Source: an uncultured Prevotella sp.
GTDB lineage: Bacteria > Bacteroidota > Bacteroidia > Bacteroidales > Bacteroidaceae
DNA: 64,000 bases
Assembly (NCBI GenBank): GCA_947169185.1
Contig: CAMVOS010000004.1
Span: 32,660-96,659, forward strand
Direction of reading: 5' to 3'
The translations under genes and the position numbers were made by a program. The notes below the pieces were generated by a model. It was given only the letters and a program-made list of their open reading frames with translations. It did no database searches and was not told where the DNA came from. The number at the start of each line of letters is the position of its first letter. Positions within the stretch are counted from its first letter, which is position 1. This document shows positions 43,085-52,082 of this stretch, piece after piece.

Positions 43085-45541
43085 TTAAAGAATGATGGTT
43101 CCTGTCTTGCGGAACAATGCCTTAGCAGTACCCTTTTCCTCACGCACCTTCTCTACCAAGTGATCACGTATCAGGCGGCTGGTCTTGCTGCGGGCCGACG
43201 ATTCACTGCTGAGGTTGAAGCAGCGCATCACGTCCTCGTTGGTAAACTCCTCTGGCAGTCGCGCAAAGGCCTCGAAGGTCTTCTGCTTGCGCTGCACGTT
43301 CACACTCGCATCCTTCAGTTTATTGTCAAAGTAGGCCTCGGCCATTGCTCCAAAGTAATGACGCTGACAAGCGAATTGTATATTCGTAATCAACTCTGCG
43401 AGCTTCCAATCCACCTCGTCTGTCTCGAACTCGCCACACCAGTAGTCGCCGTCCTGCTTCATTTTGTCCCAATGACGCATCACGATAAACGGAGCAGAGA
43501 AATTCAGACCGTGATAGGCACAGCGCTTCAAGAGCATCTCATCCGCTTTAGAGTCATTCTCAGCAGCATCCATCATGCGGCGAGCCGTCCAGTCGTAGAG
43601 TTCATCGACAATCCTCTGAACCGTCAGTTCCCCTTTCATCCTATCCAACTTTTCAGCCCAAACCTTCAGACGAGCATCGCTCTCATAGTCCACATGACTC
43701 TCACGATCCATCATCTCAAAGTTAGTGGCTGGCAGAGGGATGCAAGTGAGGCGGGTCGCAAGACCTGAACCAAAATTCTGCTCGTTCACCTTCTTTTTCA
43801 AGGCAATAGGCGTACCTGTATAGATGAAGTTCCAAGTAACGATGAAGTCCTGAAGGATAGAGTCTACGTTGCTGTACGCCTGACCATCCTCCTCGTTATG
43901 GAACGCTTTCAGCTCCATCGAGAACTTGTCAATCCACGAACCGCCCTTCTGCACGGTGACGGTGTTATCCAGCTCCGTGTCGAACGTCAGCATGTGCAGC
44001 TGCATCTCTTCGCCATCCACCACCTCCACTGCATTCACCATGTCCTGAATGAACTGGGCATTCGAAGTTCGAGCCGGATGCACACGCACCACCACCTTTG
44101 GCTTCTTGGGTTTCTCCTTATTCGCGCCCTTGGTCTTCATCAGTTCACGATAGGCGTTGATGGCATCCTTGCCCACTTTGTCGGCAGCGACGATAGGAGC
44201 CGCCAGCAACTTGAACAATCGCGTCGCAAAAGACTTACCACTGGCAGGGTCGCCAATAATCAGCGTCGAGTTATTCAAACGGCGAAGCTCTTCTGGTCGA
44301 TGATAGAAGCGATAAGTACACCTTGTCATCAGCGTCATCAGCAGACCGCCACCCACAAACATCGCCGCAGGATACTGGTTCTTCTTCAAGCCCTTGCAGA
44401 TATCCTTCAGCAAAGGAAAATCCTCTGAAAGATTCTCAATCTGTGCGCCCCAATCCCAGAGCCACTGGGCCATATCGTCATCCTTTAGCGTCACCGTCTT
44501 CTGCGTTTGCGCTTTCGTGATTTCCAGAAACGTTTTACCCGTGGCCTTTTGTATTGCTTCTTGCATCGCCTTGGAAGGAAGTGAAGAGGCATACTTCTTT
44601 TCCTTCTGCGCCACACACTCAGCGGCTGAGGAAATCGTCTGTGCCACATTCTCGTCCCTCTCGTCGATGATCTCCTTGACCCACGACTGCGACTCAACGA
44701 TGCGCTGCACTTGTTGCTTGTCACCATCGAGCATAAGCAGCAGGTCGGTTGCGAGCTTAAGCGACTCTGTATGGCGGTTCGAGTCGGCTGCACAGGGCAG
44801 CTTGTCTGCATAGCGAGCATCAATAATAGACTGTACATCATAGCCCCTCCACTTCAACGGTACTGACTCAGCATCCTCCTGGCTGACATTCCTATCCCCT
44901 TGTTCAGCAACCTTACCGGCCACAGCAGCAGCCTTAGCAGCACCAGAATGACCAGCCCTATACTCAGCATTATATTCCTCAGCAAATTCCTTGTTCTCAT
45001 AAGTAAACAGTTCCTTATCAATATACAAAATATCCGATTCCTTGCAGATGAAGCTCATACGGCTTGCATCCTTGCAACTTTCGTCAACCTCCACGCCAAG
45101 CACCTCGGCCATAGCGTGCTGGTTGTCGATGAGATTACCCTTCTTGACATCGGCTTTGAACACAATCTTCAAGCCTTTTCCTGAAGGGGTAATATAGATG
45201 AGCACGATGCCCAACTTCTTCCAGTCCAAATCCTTATCGACCCATCCTTGATAGAGCGTCAAGGGTTCCTCCACATGATCTACGTCCATCACTACGAGTC
45301 CAGTCAAACGTGTAGCACTCTGCTTGCGCCAAGCACCCAGTTTGCCCTTCTTCGATTCAGTCTCGTCGAACGTAGCCTGGAAGATGAAAGCAGGCAGTCC
45401 GCGCTTCAACTTCTGGTCGCCCGTCTTGCGAAACTCGTCAATCGACTCGCCCCACTTTGTCGCCCTGACGAGGGCCCAAAACTGGGCCTCGTCAACTGGC
45501 AATGTAGGATTAAAGAAATTCTTCTGATAACAAAATCCCAT
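43085..45541 (-). CDS. DUF3987 helicase/primase-like protein with BT4734-type N-terminus
   Basis: 818 residues. Residues 1-180 resemble the BT4734-like/VirE N-terminal domain (LTGLVVMDVDHVEE, TPSGKGLKIVFKAD). A middle PriCT-like helical region follows (RHTESLKLATDLLLMLDG). Then comes the DUF3987 ATPase with Walker A IIGDPASGKSFATRLF (about 425-440) and a C-terminal ~300-residue region ending in a winged-helix-like segment (FTNEDVMRCFNLSSESSARSKTSRLI). Such proteins are regular in Bacteroidales mobile or satellite-like loci with HU-like and lysis genes. It probably loads or primes DNA replication. It is transcribed after three small upstream genes. Confidence 0.85.
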   Translation of the reverse strand: MGFCYQKNFFNPTLPVDEAQFWALVRATKWGESIDEFRKTGDQKLKRGLPAFIFQATFDETESKKGKLGAWRKQSATRLTGLVVMDVDHVEEPLTLYQGWVDKDLDWKKLGIVLIYITPSGKGLKIVFKADVKKGNLIDNQHAMAEVLGVEVDESCKDASRMSFICKESDILYIDKELFTYENKEFAEEYNAEYRAGHSGAAKAAAVAGKVAEQGDRNVSQEDAESVPLKWRGYDVQSIIDARYADKLPCAADSNRHTESLKLATDLLLMLDGDKQQVQRIVESQSWVKEIIDERDENVAQTISSAAECVAQKEKKYASSLPSKAMQEAIQKATGKTFLEITKAQTQKTVTLKDDDMAQWLWDWGAQIENLSEDFPLLKDICKGLKKNQYPAAMFVGGGLLMTLMTRCTYRFYHRPEELRRLNNSTLIIGDPASGKSFATRLFKLLAAPIVAADKVGKDAINAYRELMKTKGANKEKPKKPKVVVRVHPARTSNAQFIQDMVNAVEVVDGEEMQLHMLTFDTELDNTVTVQKGGSWIDKFSMELKAFHNEEDGQAYSNVDSILQDFIVTWNFIYTGTPIALKKKVNEQNFGSGLATRLTCIPLPATNFEMMDRESHVDYESDARLKVWAEKLDRMKGELTVQRIVDELYDWTARRMMDAAENDSKADEMLLKRCAYHGLNFSAPFIVMRHWDKMKQDGDYWCGEFETDEVDWKLAELITNIQFACQRHYFGAMAEAYFDNKLKDASVNVQRKQKTFEAFARLPEEFTNEDVMRCFNLSSESSARSKTSRLIRDHLVEKVREEKGTAKALFRKTGTIIL

Positions 45542-45544
45542 AGC

Positions 45545-45838
45545 TTACAACGTTTGAAGGTCAGTAATATAGAACATGTTCTCATGGCGCTCTTCGCCGT
45601 TCTTGTCCTGCCAAGGGCGATGCTTCCAGAACCCCTTCACCACGTAGGGCTGGTTCTGATAGTACTGCGTGTCGCGGTTCTTCGAGGCCAGTTCGCCCGT
45701 CATCTCACCATAGATCACGTCACCACCATGCTTCATCGTCACGCCACGGCTCTTGAAGTATTCAGAGCTGCCGTCCTGCTTCTGATACTGGCGCTCAGCG
45801 TATGCGCCCACCGCAATTATAGTTACAATCTGTTCCAT
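45545..45838 (-). CDS. Small conserved protein, possible nucleic-acid binder
   Basis: 97 residues from ATG 45838 (EQIVTIIAVGAYAERQYQKQDGSSEYF...). A single beta-rich domain without signal peptide. Its length and strand pattern resemble OB-fold proteins such as small SSB-like proteins, but I see no decisive motif. Three bases separate it from the DUF3987 gene, so a role alongside the helicase is likely. Confidence 0.65.
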   Translation of the reverse strand: MEQIVTIIAVGAYAERQYQKQDGSSEYFKSRGVTMKHGGDVIYGEMTGELASKNRDTQYYQNQPYVVKGFWKHRPWQDKNGEERHENMFYITDLQTL

Positions 45839-45858
45839 ACAATTCAATCCGTTTGGGT

Positions 45859-46197
45859 TTAACAAAATTCGATTAGATCCAACTCGCGGTCGATGAGTGC
45901 ATCCTTAGCGCTCTGGTGCTCACGATCCATGATCGATATCACCCTTGGCGTACCCAAGTCCTTGGGGATGCTCTCGAATACCTTGATACGCTCCACACTC
46001 TCACGTACCCAGCCGTGCTCCAGCTTACGTATCAGGCGGTCACAATACAGGCGACGCGGCTTGCGGTCATACTGCTGGAACCAGATTATAAACTTGCCGT
46101 CCTCAGTCTCTTCCAACCAGAGGCGACCCTCAACTTTCAGACCCCTTTTCAGGGCGTCCATTACTACTTGCTCGTTCTTAAATTCTACTTGTTTCAT
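45859..46197 (-). CDS. Hypothetical protein
   Basis: 112 residues (KQVEFKNEQVVMDALKRGLKVEGRLWLEETEDGKFIIWFQQYDRKPR). Soluble, charged, with a beta hairpin followed by a helical part. Not recognised. Same strand as the helicase gene and part of the same cluster. Confidence 0.65.
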   Translation of the reverse strand: MKQVEFKNEQVVMDALKRGLKVEGRLWLEETEDGKFIIWFQQYDRKPRRLYCDRLIRKLEHGWVRESVERIKVFESIPKDLGTPRVISIMDREHQSAKDALIDRELDLIEFC

Positions 46198-46294
46198 AAT
46201 CGATTCGAATTAGTGAGCTTTGGAAGTGCAAGGTTTTAGTTGAGCTCATTCGTACGTACACATTTCCTCGCTCATCCTCCGACTCGGTTATTTT

Positions 46295-46717
46295 TTACTT
46301 GTTGTTCTTGTTATTCGTTTTCGTCTTCTTAGGTCCGTATTTTCGCATCATATACTTCATGTGACCAGCAAACATCAGCGTTGGCATATCCTCCTTCAAC
46401 ATCTTACAAAGAGTCTTATAGTGCTGAGCCGCCATGGCACTCTTGAACGTCATTTTCGTGCCCGTCATCACATACACCACCAGCGCATACGCCATTGCTG
46501 CACGATCCAACGGATGATAATACTCCAGCATCTTCAACACCTTTTCACGACTCTCCTGAGTCATCCAGAGATCCAATAGTTTCATCATCAACTTGGTTGC
46601 CATTGTGGTTTCCCAACTTCCCATCGACTCTTCTCCGTTTGTCTTTTCCAACCAGGGTGCCAAATGTTGCAACAGCTGGCTGATTTCAGTATTCTCTGTA
46701 AAATCTACTCTGTTCAT
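46295..46717 (-). CDS. Hypothetical helical protein
   Basis: 140 residues, almost entirely alpha-helical (SQLLQHLAPWLEK, RAAMAYALVVYVMTG, MLKEDMPTLMFAGHMKYMMRKYGP) with a Lys/Asn tail. Not recognised. About 97 bases without a gene separate it from the next one downstream. Confidence 0.65.
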   Translation of the reverse strand: MNRVDFTENTEISQLLQHLAPWLEKTNGEESMGSWETTMATKLMMKLLDLWMTQESREKVLKMLEYYHPLDRAAMAYALVVYVMTGTKMTFKSAMAAQHYKTLCKMLKEDMPTLMFAGHMKYMMRKYGPKKTKTNNKNNK

Positions 46718-46741
46718 AACTATATGTATTTCTTTAAATGA

Positions 46742-47317
46742 TTATTCCTTGTTCTCAAACATGCTTAGCAATACGTCCATACCGTCACGCTTGCCAATAA
46801 TCAGGCGGTCTGTGCAGATGTTTTTCTGATTCTGCAATTCAATCTCCCTGAAGGTGTAAGTGTACTCTTTTACAATTTCTACCTCATTCTTCAGCAATAC
46901 CAGTTGTTCAGACACCTCTTTCAGTTCTGTGTAGTTATAGAGGCTCCATGCGTCAGCACATTCGTTCCAGAGTTTCTTAGCCTTATTCAGCAGCTTCTTT
47001 TCCTTCTCAGTCCACTTGATGCTCTTGTCGAGTGCCGATGGATCTACTGCCACACAGATGCCGACAGCCAGGTCTTCGCCCCAGAACCTCACCTTGACTT
47101 TACCAATGCGCACATCAGCATCGTCGGCAGTGATGTTGTTGAATCGAATCTTGCCCCAATAGCCCCTGTACTCATCGTAGTACTGCTTGGCTACGTCGGC
47201 AATAGCTTTCTTCAAACCTTCGCTGTAGCTCTCTTTCTTCAGCAACTCGTCCTTCAAGTCCAGATACTCAACCATCAGCTTTCTTGTTTTCAACTCGTAA
47301 ATCGTTTCCTGTTTCAT
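46742..47317 (-). CDS. Hypothetical protein
   Basis: 191 residues from ATG 47317 (KQETIYELKTRKLMVEYLDLKDELLKKESYSEGLKKAI). The frame is open to 47461, but the added N-terminus is Phe/Cys-rich and unlike a protein start. A helical N-terminus is followed by a middle beta region (WGKIRFNNITADDADVRIGKVKVRFWGEDLAVGI). Not recognised. Confidence 0.65.
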   Translation of the reverse strand: MKQETIYELKTRKLMVEYLDLKDELLKKESYSEGLKKAIADVAKQYYDEYRGYWGKIRFNNITADDADVRIGKVKVRFWGEDLAVGICVAVDPSALDKSIKWTEKEKKLLNKAKKLWNECADAWSLYNYTELKEVSEQLVLLKNEVEIVKEYTYTFREIELQNQKNICTDRLIIGKRDGMDVLLSMFENKE

Positions 47318-47404
47318 TGTGATAAAACTTTTTAAAATGTTATTAATGTTGTTTCTGAGAACTTGTCTCAAATGGAAACAGGAGTATAATCTGCCTTGGA
47401 ACAT

Positions 47405-47542
47405 AAAAAGGCAGAATTTGCATACATCGAAAGCAAAAGGCAGAAAAAAGAAATTCTGCAAAAGTCCTTTAAATCAGACCTTTGCAGAATCTCAAAATAA
47501 TTTCAAAAAAAATTTTGATGCAGACAAAAAGGCAGAATTGCC
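47405..47542. repeat. Recurring AAAAGGCAGAA motif in an intergenic region
   Basis: CAAAAAGGCAGAATTGCC (47525-47542), AAAAAGGCAGAATTTGC (47405-47421) and a shorter AAAAGGCAGAA (about 47435), plus an inverted pair TTCTGCAAA / TTTGCAGAA at about 47454-47490. They lie in the 224-base gap upstream of the 47317 gene. Confidence 0.55.
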
Positions 47543-48621
47543 TATTTATATCTCATACCAGAATCCATGATATCACGCTTATAAACCTTATTATCATCAG
47601 GCATGCTGGCCCATATTTCTCTCAGGCGGTCAGCATTAATCAAGTCTGGATTAAACAGACTAACGATATTATCCAGTTCCTTGGTCTGCATCGAGTGACC
47701 ATTCTTAAACTGCTCAGGTGTAAGAACCTTGTAAGCCACGCTACCATCCTTCTTCGTCTTCACTAACTTGAAGTGGGCACACACCATCTGCCAATGTCCT
47801 GCCGTTCCAGCCTTCTTGATATAGTCTTTGTCGAGCAATGTTTCAAATAGGTATTTCAATTCACCAATACCTTTCGTCCACTCTATTTTGATGTCGATAG
47901 GCTCGCCTTGGAACAGGTGAAGAATAATATCCTGACCAGTCCCTGAAGATATAAACTGGTAGTTTTTTAGCCCTCTATATATCAGTTGCAGCCTGATATT
48001 CAAAATTTCCTGCCTCTCGTCGCAGTTAATAATGAAGGTATCCGTGATGGTCTCAAGGTCGTGAACCACGTTTCCACCTCTTGGGCTATTCTTCTTAGGA
48101 CGCAACGATTCGCTGATTTCGTCTGTCAAGAATATCTCTTCGTCCAGATAGTCCAACATCCACTCTTCCACCTTTTCCTGATAGTGAGCAATATCGTCGA
48201 GCAGTCTGCTATGTTCCATTGCGCTAATGGCAGTATTCGTCTTAATCACGCGAAGAAGCATAACCGCCAAGTCATCGTAGTCCTGCATCCTAACGGAACT
48301 GACGGCTTCGGCTACTGCATACAGAATATTACTTACAGCGATATTCAGCTCAGCCACCTCTGCCTTTGGTTCCCATCGGTGAATCTTGGTATACAGTTCA
48401 TCCCATAGCAGCGATAGGTAGTCATTCAAATCATCACGCTCAATAATCACGTTGTCTATGACATCCACCGCCTCTGCAAAGATTTCCTCTGGGCAGAATC
48501 CCAGCACAATCATCTGCGCCTCGCTACGCTTGAAGGCATAACGACACGTCATGTATAGCGGATGCTGGCTATACACTTCACTTATTACCTCTCTTTGCTT
48601 TTCGCTTAGTCTGTTCTGCAT
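47542..48621 (-). CDS. Unknown protein B of a two-gene module
   Basis: 359 residues, soluble, mostly helical. N-terminal half MQNRLSEKQREVISEVYSQHP with repeated acidic helices (DYDDLAVMLLRVIKTNTAIS). A C-terminal domain (GIGELKYLFETLLDKDYIKK, AGHWQMVCAHFKL, LDNIVSLFNPDLIN) resembles a small winged-helix or replication-initiator-like domain, but no family is recognised. Its start lies 44 bases inside the end of the upstream gene, so the pair is almost certainly co-translated. Confidence 0.7.
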   Translation of the reverse strand: MQNRLSEKQREVISEVYSQHPLYMTCRYAFKRSEAQMIVLGFCPEEIFAEAVDVIDNVIIERDDLNDYLSLLWDELYTKIHRWEPKAEVAELNIAVSNILYAVAEAVSSVRMQDYDDLAVMLLRVIKTNTAISAMEHSRLLDDIAHYQEKVEEWMLDYLDEEIFLTDEISESLRPKKNSPRGGNVVHDLETITDTFIINCDERQEILNIRLQLIYRGLKNYQFISSGTGQDIILHLFQGEPIDIKIEWTKGIGELKYLFETLLDKDYIKKAGTAGHWQMVCAHFKLVKTKKDGSVAYKVLTPEQFKNGHSMQTKELDNIVSLFNPDLINADRLREIWASMPDDNKVYKRDIMDSGMRYK

Positions 48622-49591
48622 TCTGATATTTTTCTGTCTTCATTCTGGCATCATCAAGCCATCTGAACAATTCAAACTCGAAAAAAGCCTCCTTGAAGTT
48701 ATCTTTGAAATTATTGACATAACTCTCTGGCATCTCTATTTCAGCTCTGATGTTCGAGTTGCACTTATATACTTCGCCATCCTCAAACGTTACGGTCAAG
48801 AAGTAGATGTTATTCAGGTCTGATGCCAAGTCCAGCATGTTTATCATGTCTACGCGACGACGGTTCAGTTCCAATAGTTCTTTCTGTGATGGGAAAATAG
48901 TAAACTGGCCCCCCATACCATTAAACAAATCCGTCATATCGTCCAATGCCTTGATATGCGAACGTGGTTTGATACTCGTAGCATCGTTCTTCTGTCTCTT
49001 CGAGTTGATAAAATCCCATGTCAACCGCTTAATACCAGACTTGTCATATCTCTTTTTGTAGTTCACATATTCCCAAAACTTGCTGGGTTTCATCTTGGTG
49101 TATATCTCCACCTCAAGACCTCTTGGCTCCAGCATTCTCGTCAGATTCTCCTGTAATACATCGCGCACCTTGTCAGTACTGCTCCATGCTGAGTGGTCCA
49201 CTTGTATGGCAATCATGCACTCTGGGCCACGATTATCTATAATGACGTTGCAGTATGGGTTCGACTCCTCCCTAGTCTGAACGTAGGTGGGGAATATCGT
49301 ATCAGGATTAAGCGGCTTCCATAGTTTCTTGATTTGCACGTTGTTCAGTTGAAACAGGATGACATGGTCTGCCACCGCCAGCACACGATTCGGATGACTT
49401 TTAGTCTTGGTGATGGTGGTCTTATTCATTTGAAAGATGTCGAGCATAGTGCCAGGCTTACCAAACAGGCTCTCCAAATATTCATACGCCTTTGACATAT
49501 CCGTCTTTTGCGTATCCATACCCTCTGTAATGTCACCCTGAACGGTCTGACTCTTTTTCAATTCCAACTTGTAAATACAATATCTGTCCAT
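48578..49591 (-). CDS. Unknown protein A of a two-gene module
   Basis: 337 residues from ATG 49591 (DRYCIYKLELKKSQTVQGDITEGMD); an upstream alternative at 49600 is less likely. Soluble alpha/beta protein with SHPNRVLAVADHVILFQLNNVQIKKLW, VIIDNRGPECMIAIQVDHSAW and a central KPSKFWEYVNYKKRYDKSGIKRLTWDFIN block, ending in a Lys-rich tail. No motif that I can assign. It has its own promoter (TACCTTTG, 49625-49632). Confidence 0.7.
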   Translation of the reverse strand: MDRYCIYKLELKKSQTVQGDITEGMDTQKTDMSKAYEYLESLFGKPGTMLDIFQMNKTTITKTKSHPNRVLAVADHVILFQLNNVQIKKLWKPLNPDTIFPTYVQTREESNPYCNVIIDNRGPECMIAIQVDHSAWSSTDKVRDVLQENLTRMLEPRGLEVEIYTKMKPSKFWEYVNYKKRYDKSGIKRLTWDFINSKRQKNDATSIKPRSHIKALDDMTDLFNGMGGQFTIFPSQKELLELNRRRVDMINMLDLASDLNNIYFLTVTFEDGEVYKCNSNIRAEIEMPESYVNNFKDNFKEAFFEFELFRWLDDARMKTEKYQNAEQTKRKAKRGNK

Positions 49592-49624
49592 GCTAACCAA
49601 CCTACTTAATCAAACAATATTCTG

Positions 49625-49632
49625 CAAAGGTA
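49625..49632 (-). promoter_or_regulatory. Promoter of the unknown two-gene module
   Basis: A minus-strand TACCTTTGCAG, about 35 bases upstream of the ATG at 49591. Confidence 0.7.
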
Positions 49633-49703
49633 CGAAAAATCCCACACCTTTTTACGTGTGTGGGAGATATATTAAGAGATTTTAGGAATTGGCAGATTTT
49701 AAC

Positions 49704-49835
49704 CTATCTCAAAATATTATGAAATGTAGAAAAAAAGAGAAAAGTTCCACCTTCATCAGAATGAACACGACGCAAATGAACTAAAGTACAGCCAGCCTCG
49801 TATTTATTATCTGACGTAGACCATTTTATTCTCAT
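49704..49835 (-). pseudogene. Possible 3' remnant of a lost gene
   Basis: Downstream of the SanA-like stop an open stretch reads STYGKPYDEEEDGMRIKWS..., continuing SDNKYEAGCTLVHLRR and SDEGGTFLFFSTFHNILR to a stop at 49704. It looks protein-like, but the only ATG (49835) would give 43 residues. It is most likely the end of a gene whose 5' part was replaced. Confidence 0.35.
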
Positions 49836-49860
49836 ACCATCCTCTTCCTCATCATAGGGC

Positions 49861-50787
49861 TTACCATATGTACTCTACCACTTGTTTCATCTTCGAATCG
49901 TCTGGTTGTACAGAGGTCATCAATACAACGCTTTGAAACGGAGCTTCCATATTCCTTGTATTCTCAATGTTCACCCTCCACCTCACATCTCCTATCTGCA
50001 GGATACTATCCTTATAAGAAAGCATCTTGTCCTGTTCTGCAATAACCGCTATTTGCTCACATACAGAATCGTTCAGAATAATGGGCTTACCAAGAAAAGA
50101 ATGTATAGTATCTTCTGGCATGCTGAGGTCAATAGTAGGGGTGTTGCTATTATAATAATCCGTTTCTTTAAATGTCATCAGATCCAAGAACATCTTCACC
50201 CTGGCGAAGTATTCACGGATAGTTGTCAGATAAGCCCGCCTCGACTTAGGGTCTTTGGCATTATATGCCTGAATATTCTTTATATCCAGCCCTAGATGTT
50301 CTGCCTGATAGATGGCCCGCTCGTTGTGGAACTTTTGCGAGATAATCGTAAAGCTCTTCAGGCCATATACCTTGTTTGCATTGATGATAGAGCAAATCGT
50401 ACGATACCCCTTACCATCCAAGATAATCGCACTTGCAGGTACACCTCTTGCTACCAACGAATCCCTCATACACTCAGGCTCATTCACGCCATCCAGACTA
50501 TGCTCATCACCACTGATCAGAATCTTCTCAATCTTCCCAGCCTTATACAACTGCTCTGCTGCGTCTATGCGATATACAAAGAAATAGTTGGTTATCCTAT
50601 CAAATCGTGCCTGTGGCGTGGTTCCTAGCAACAGTCCCACCTTGTTATATCTTATGCTGTCTATATCAGAGAACACCTTGCCCTCTGCATTGTTCACCAC
50701 AATCTGGTTGCAAATCAGCATGACAACTATGCATACAAACAATATGATGCAAGTTGACCATAGAAATATTTTAATCACTTTCTTCAT
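49861..50787 (-). CDS. SanA/YdcF-like DUF218 membrane protein
   Basis: 308 residues with one N-terminal membrane helix (IFLWSTCIILFVCIVVMLIC). The DUF218 domain (about 50-215) has GLLLGTTP, IEKILISGD, DGKGYRTICSI and ISQKFHNERAIYQAEHLGL. Family members (SanA, ElyC, YdcF) act in envelope integrity. The C-terminal ~90 residues are an unrelated extension without known match. It is the last intact gene of the AT-rich one-strand run. Confidence 0.85.
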   Translation of the reverse strand: MKKVIKIFLWSTCIILFVCIVVMLICNQIVVNNAEGKVFSDIDSIRYNKVGLLLGTTPQARFDRITNYFFVYRIDAAEQLYKAGKIEKILISGDEHSLDGVNEPECMRDSLVARGVPASAIILDGKGYRTICSIINANKVYGLKSFTIISQKFHNERAIYQAEHLGLDIKNIQAYNAKDPKSRRAYLTTIREYFARVKMFLDLMTFKETDYYNSNTPTIDLSMPEDTIHSFLGKPIILNDSVCEQIAVIAEQDKMLSYKDSILQIGDVRWRVNIENTRNMEAPFQSVVLMTSVQPDDSKMKQVVEYIW

Positions 50788-50788
50788 A

Positions 50789-51469
50789 TTATGTATTATT
50801 TCTGATTAATAATTTGAAAGCTTTGTAAGATACCAACACCAAATAAGGTATCGCAAGACAGATTGAAAGTTCAAACATTCCTTTTGCTATAAGAAAACCA
50901 CCATCATCGCCTAATGGCACTCTATAGCAATACACATCCCACAAATAATTAGTTATTTTGTTATAAGGCCCATACAGCATTATCATATTTGTAAGAAACA
51001 ATGCTGCGAATACAATTAACTGTCCTATAGAGGCTACGAGATAGAAATATATCGGTTTCAGACCACATAGCCATCTTTTTCTCAATTTTTCTCTACAGAC
51101 AACAACAAAATATACAATCCAAAATATAAATAGGGGAATAATCGCCAATATAAATAGTCCCTCACTAAACACATACCAATAAGATGTCAGCACAAATGAT
51201 GAAAGAGCCCATGCAGCGAATAAGTTTACCCATTGGTTCTTACATAATCTTTTAGACAACAAGAGTAGTCTTATCCTTATTCTCTTTGTTATTTTGAATC
51301 TACTGAACCTTACAAACAGGAATACCAATACCTGTGAAACAAATATTGTTTTCAATACAGCATAAAGGACATCCATCATTTCAAGATATCTGTCAAAAAA
51401 ACCAGCATGGGCATAGCCTGCTAAGGGAATAGCAAATAAAACAGTAAGGACAACAATTATCTTCTCCAT
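50789..51469 (-). CDS. Polytopic membrane protein of unknown function
   Basis: 226 residues with about five hydrophobic segments (e.g. VLYAVLKTIFVSQVLVFLFV, LFILAIIPLFIFWIVYFVVV, VASIGQLIVFAALFLTNMIM). No recognised family. Its stop and the next start are adjacent, and its start overlaps the upstream ADP-ribosylglycohydrolase fragment by 13 bases. Base composition is clearly AT-richer than the flanks. Confidence 0.65.
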   Translation of the reverse strand: MEKIIVVLTVLFAIPLAGYAHAGFFDRYLEMMDVLYAVLKTIFVSQVLVFLFVRFSRFKITKRIRIRLLLLSKRLCKNQWVNLFAAWALSSFVLTSYWYVFSEGLFILAIIPLFIFWIVYFVVVCREKLRKRWLCGLKPIYFYLVASIGQLIVFAALFLTNMIMLYGPYNKITNYLWDVYCYRVPLGDDGGFLIAKGMFELSICLAIPYLVLVSYKAFKLLIRNNT

Positions 51470-51696
51470 ACCACCCCATTATTTCTAGCTTCAATCAATT
51501 TCTCAAATTCATTTTGAATTTCCCTCAAATCTTCAGTCAGGATTACATTACACCTTTCTATTAAAGATTGTGGAATCTCATAGCAGCAGGCAGCTATAGC
51601 ACCAGCCATAGCGCCAATTGTATCAGAATCGCTTGTTGTCAGTCCGTTTGACAGTATGGTCAAATCTCTTTTCGCCTCATTGTTTTCGTTTGCCAT
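51457..51696 (-). pseudogene. C-terminal fragment of an ADP-ribosylglycohydrolase
   Basis: 79 residues. SDSDTIGAMAGAIAACCYEIPQSLIERC, followed by LREIQNEFEKLIE, matches the last ~60 residues of DraG/ARH-type ADP-ribosylglycohydrolases, including the magnesium-binding (G/S)DSDTIGA-AG motif. The ~200 N-terminal residues with the other metal ligands are missing; in their place stands a short unrelated start (ANENNEAKRDL). It cannot be an active enzyme alone. The full gene probably removed ADP-ribose from proteins. Confidence 0.75.
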
Positions 51697-51748
51697 CTAT
51701 TCTTATAACGTTTTTATTCCGTCCTTATTTCGTGTCTTCGTGACTCCT

Positions 51749-52060
51749 TCAGCCCTTATTTCCGTAAATCCTTAATACTTTTCTGCCTTCAGCCATCGCG
51801 CCCTCAGACATCACATATTCGTCACTGAGGTGATTTTCATTTGCTGTTCGCTTATCCATGGTAGCATACCACACTAAGCAAAACATAAGCAGGGATGCAC
51901 ACGCAATAATGACACAGGTTGTTGCACTCATTTCTTCTTGCCCAGACTCGCAATGATGATAACTCTCATCAGGATTATATGCACCCCATGTCACTAAGCC
52001 CCAGAATAAAGTAAAGAGGCCTAGGGCTATTCTACTAGTATATTTAATGTATTTCTTCAT
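51749..52060 (-). CDS. Small two-helix membrane protein
   Basis: 103 residues from ATG 52060. Two membrane segments (IALGLFTLFWGLVTWGAY and TTCVIIACASLLMFCLVWY) flank a short acidic loop; the tail is DEYVMSEGAMAEGRKVLRIYG. Not recognised. The words TANENHLSDEY resemble the start of the neighbouring fragment (MANENNEAK), possibly by recombination. Confidence 0.6.
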   Translation of the reverse strand: MKKYIKYTSRIALGLFTLFWGLVTWGAYNPDESYHHCESGQEEMSATTCVIIACASLLMFCLVWYATMDKRTANENHLSDEYVMSEGAMAEGRKVLRIYGNKG

Positions 52061-52082
52061 ACGCAAACTATTAATACTACAT

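Noticed and set aside
47319..47570. Small plus-strand gene opposite the island genes
   Set aside because: Lys/Asn-rich translation without any domain, no promoter, and it covers the repeat-rich upstream region of the minus-strand gene.
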